Positions 63,927 to 64,000 of a DNA stretch of 64,000 nt are shown here, in pieces (position 1 is the first letter of the stretch; each line of letters begins with the position of its first letter). A program made the translations under genes and the position numbers. The notes beneath the pieces were generated by a model. It searched no databases, had not been told where the DNA came from, and worked only from the letters and a program-made list of their open reading frames with translations. Origin of the DNA: Carboxylicivirga fragile (lineage in GTDB: Bacteria > Bacteroidota > Bacteroidia > Bacteroidales > Marinilabiliaceae); assembly GCA_025499625.1 (NCBI GenBank), contig JAFMVD010000018.1, positions 33,726 to 97,725 of the forward strand. Reading direction: 5' to 3'.

Positions 63927-64000
63927 GACATGTTAAAAGTAGACTTTTTTCTTTTTTCTCAAAACCAATTTTCAAAAGCTCTTTTAGTAAGGCTGAATGG

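Overview
The window is AT-rich chromosomal DNA from a member of the Bacteroidota, most likely the Bacteroidales/Marinilabiliales side of the phylum; the lineage is inferred from gene content and promoters, not from a marker gene. The signs are TonB-dependent receptor and FadL-like outer-membrane proteins, a DUF2807 protein, a DUF4301 protein, a FecR-like fragment, LytS/LytTR signalling, C69 dipeptidases, the thrA-apgM-thrC order, and Bacteroidota-type promoters (TTTG, about 19 bases, TAnnTTTG). It is mostly core genome with small mobile inserts. No rRNA, CRISPR array, phage or complete insertion sequence was seen.

Layout. 0-6 kb: outer-membrane protein, tRNA-Arg(ACG), DUF2807 protein, large Snf2-type ATPase. 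6-17 kb: flavodoxin-fold oxidoreductase, ffh, folD, DUF4301 protein, a FadL-like porin plus SGNH lipoprotein operon, a type II toxin-antitoxin pair between two near-identical hairpins, kdsA and rarA. 16.9-17.6 kb: a REP-associated tyrosine transposase flanked by its REP hairpins. 17.6-22 kb: msrA, pyrBI with an attenuator-type leader, a flavin reductase and a cytoplasmic-type chemoreceptor. 22-28.7 kb: a glycoside-hydrolase-like lipoprotein, an AddA/RecB-like helicase-nuclease, an orphan XylF-like lipoprotein and mtnA. 28.7-34 kb: the threonine operon thrA-apgM-thrC behind a Thr/Ile-rich leader peptide. 34-43 kb: TPR and PD40 proteins, then a TonB-dependent receptor, a TPR-like protein and a LytS/LytTR two-component system in a row. 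43-52 kb: SlyD-like FKBP, aroC, a DAACS symporter, a FecR-like fragment, two tandem paralogous histidine kinases and a PepSY membrane protein. 52-64 kb: two C69 dipeptidases around a multi-PAS histidine kinase, an AsmA-like protein, a GT4 fusion protein and an RDD-type membrane protein at the edge.

The most interesting material lies between the genes. (1) The pyrBI leader carries a strong terminator, a run of eight T just before it, and an 83-codon open frame that runs through the terminator and stops 21 bases before pyrB; this has the architecture of the enterobacterial UTP-sensing pyrBI attenuator. (2) The thr operon has a consensus promoter followed by an 18-residue peptide with five Thr and three Ile, the layout of an amino-acid attenuator, plus a second 24-codon frame ending four bases before thrA. 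(3) A promoter and an intrinsic terminator on the plus strand, with no gene between them, suggest a small RNA of about 100 nt near 52 kb. (4) The RAYT/REP unit and the hairpin-bracketed toxin-antitoxin cassette are small mobile or domesticated modules.
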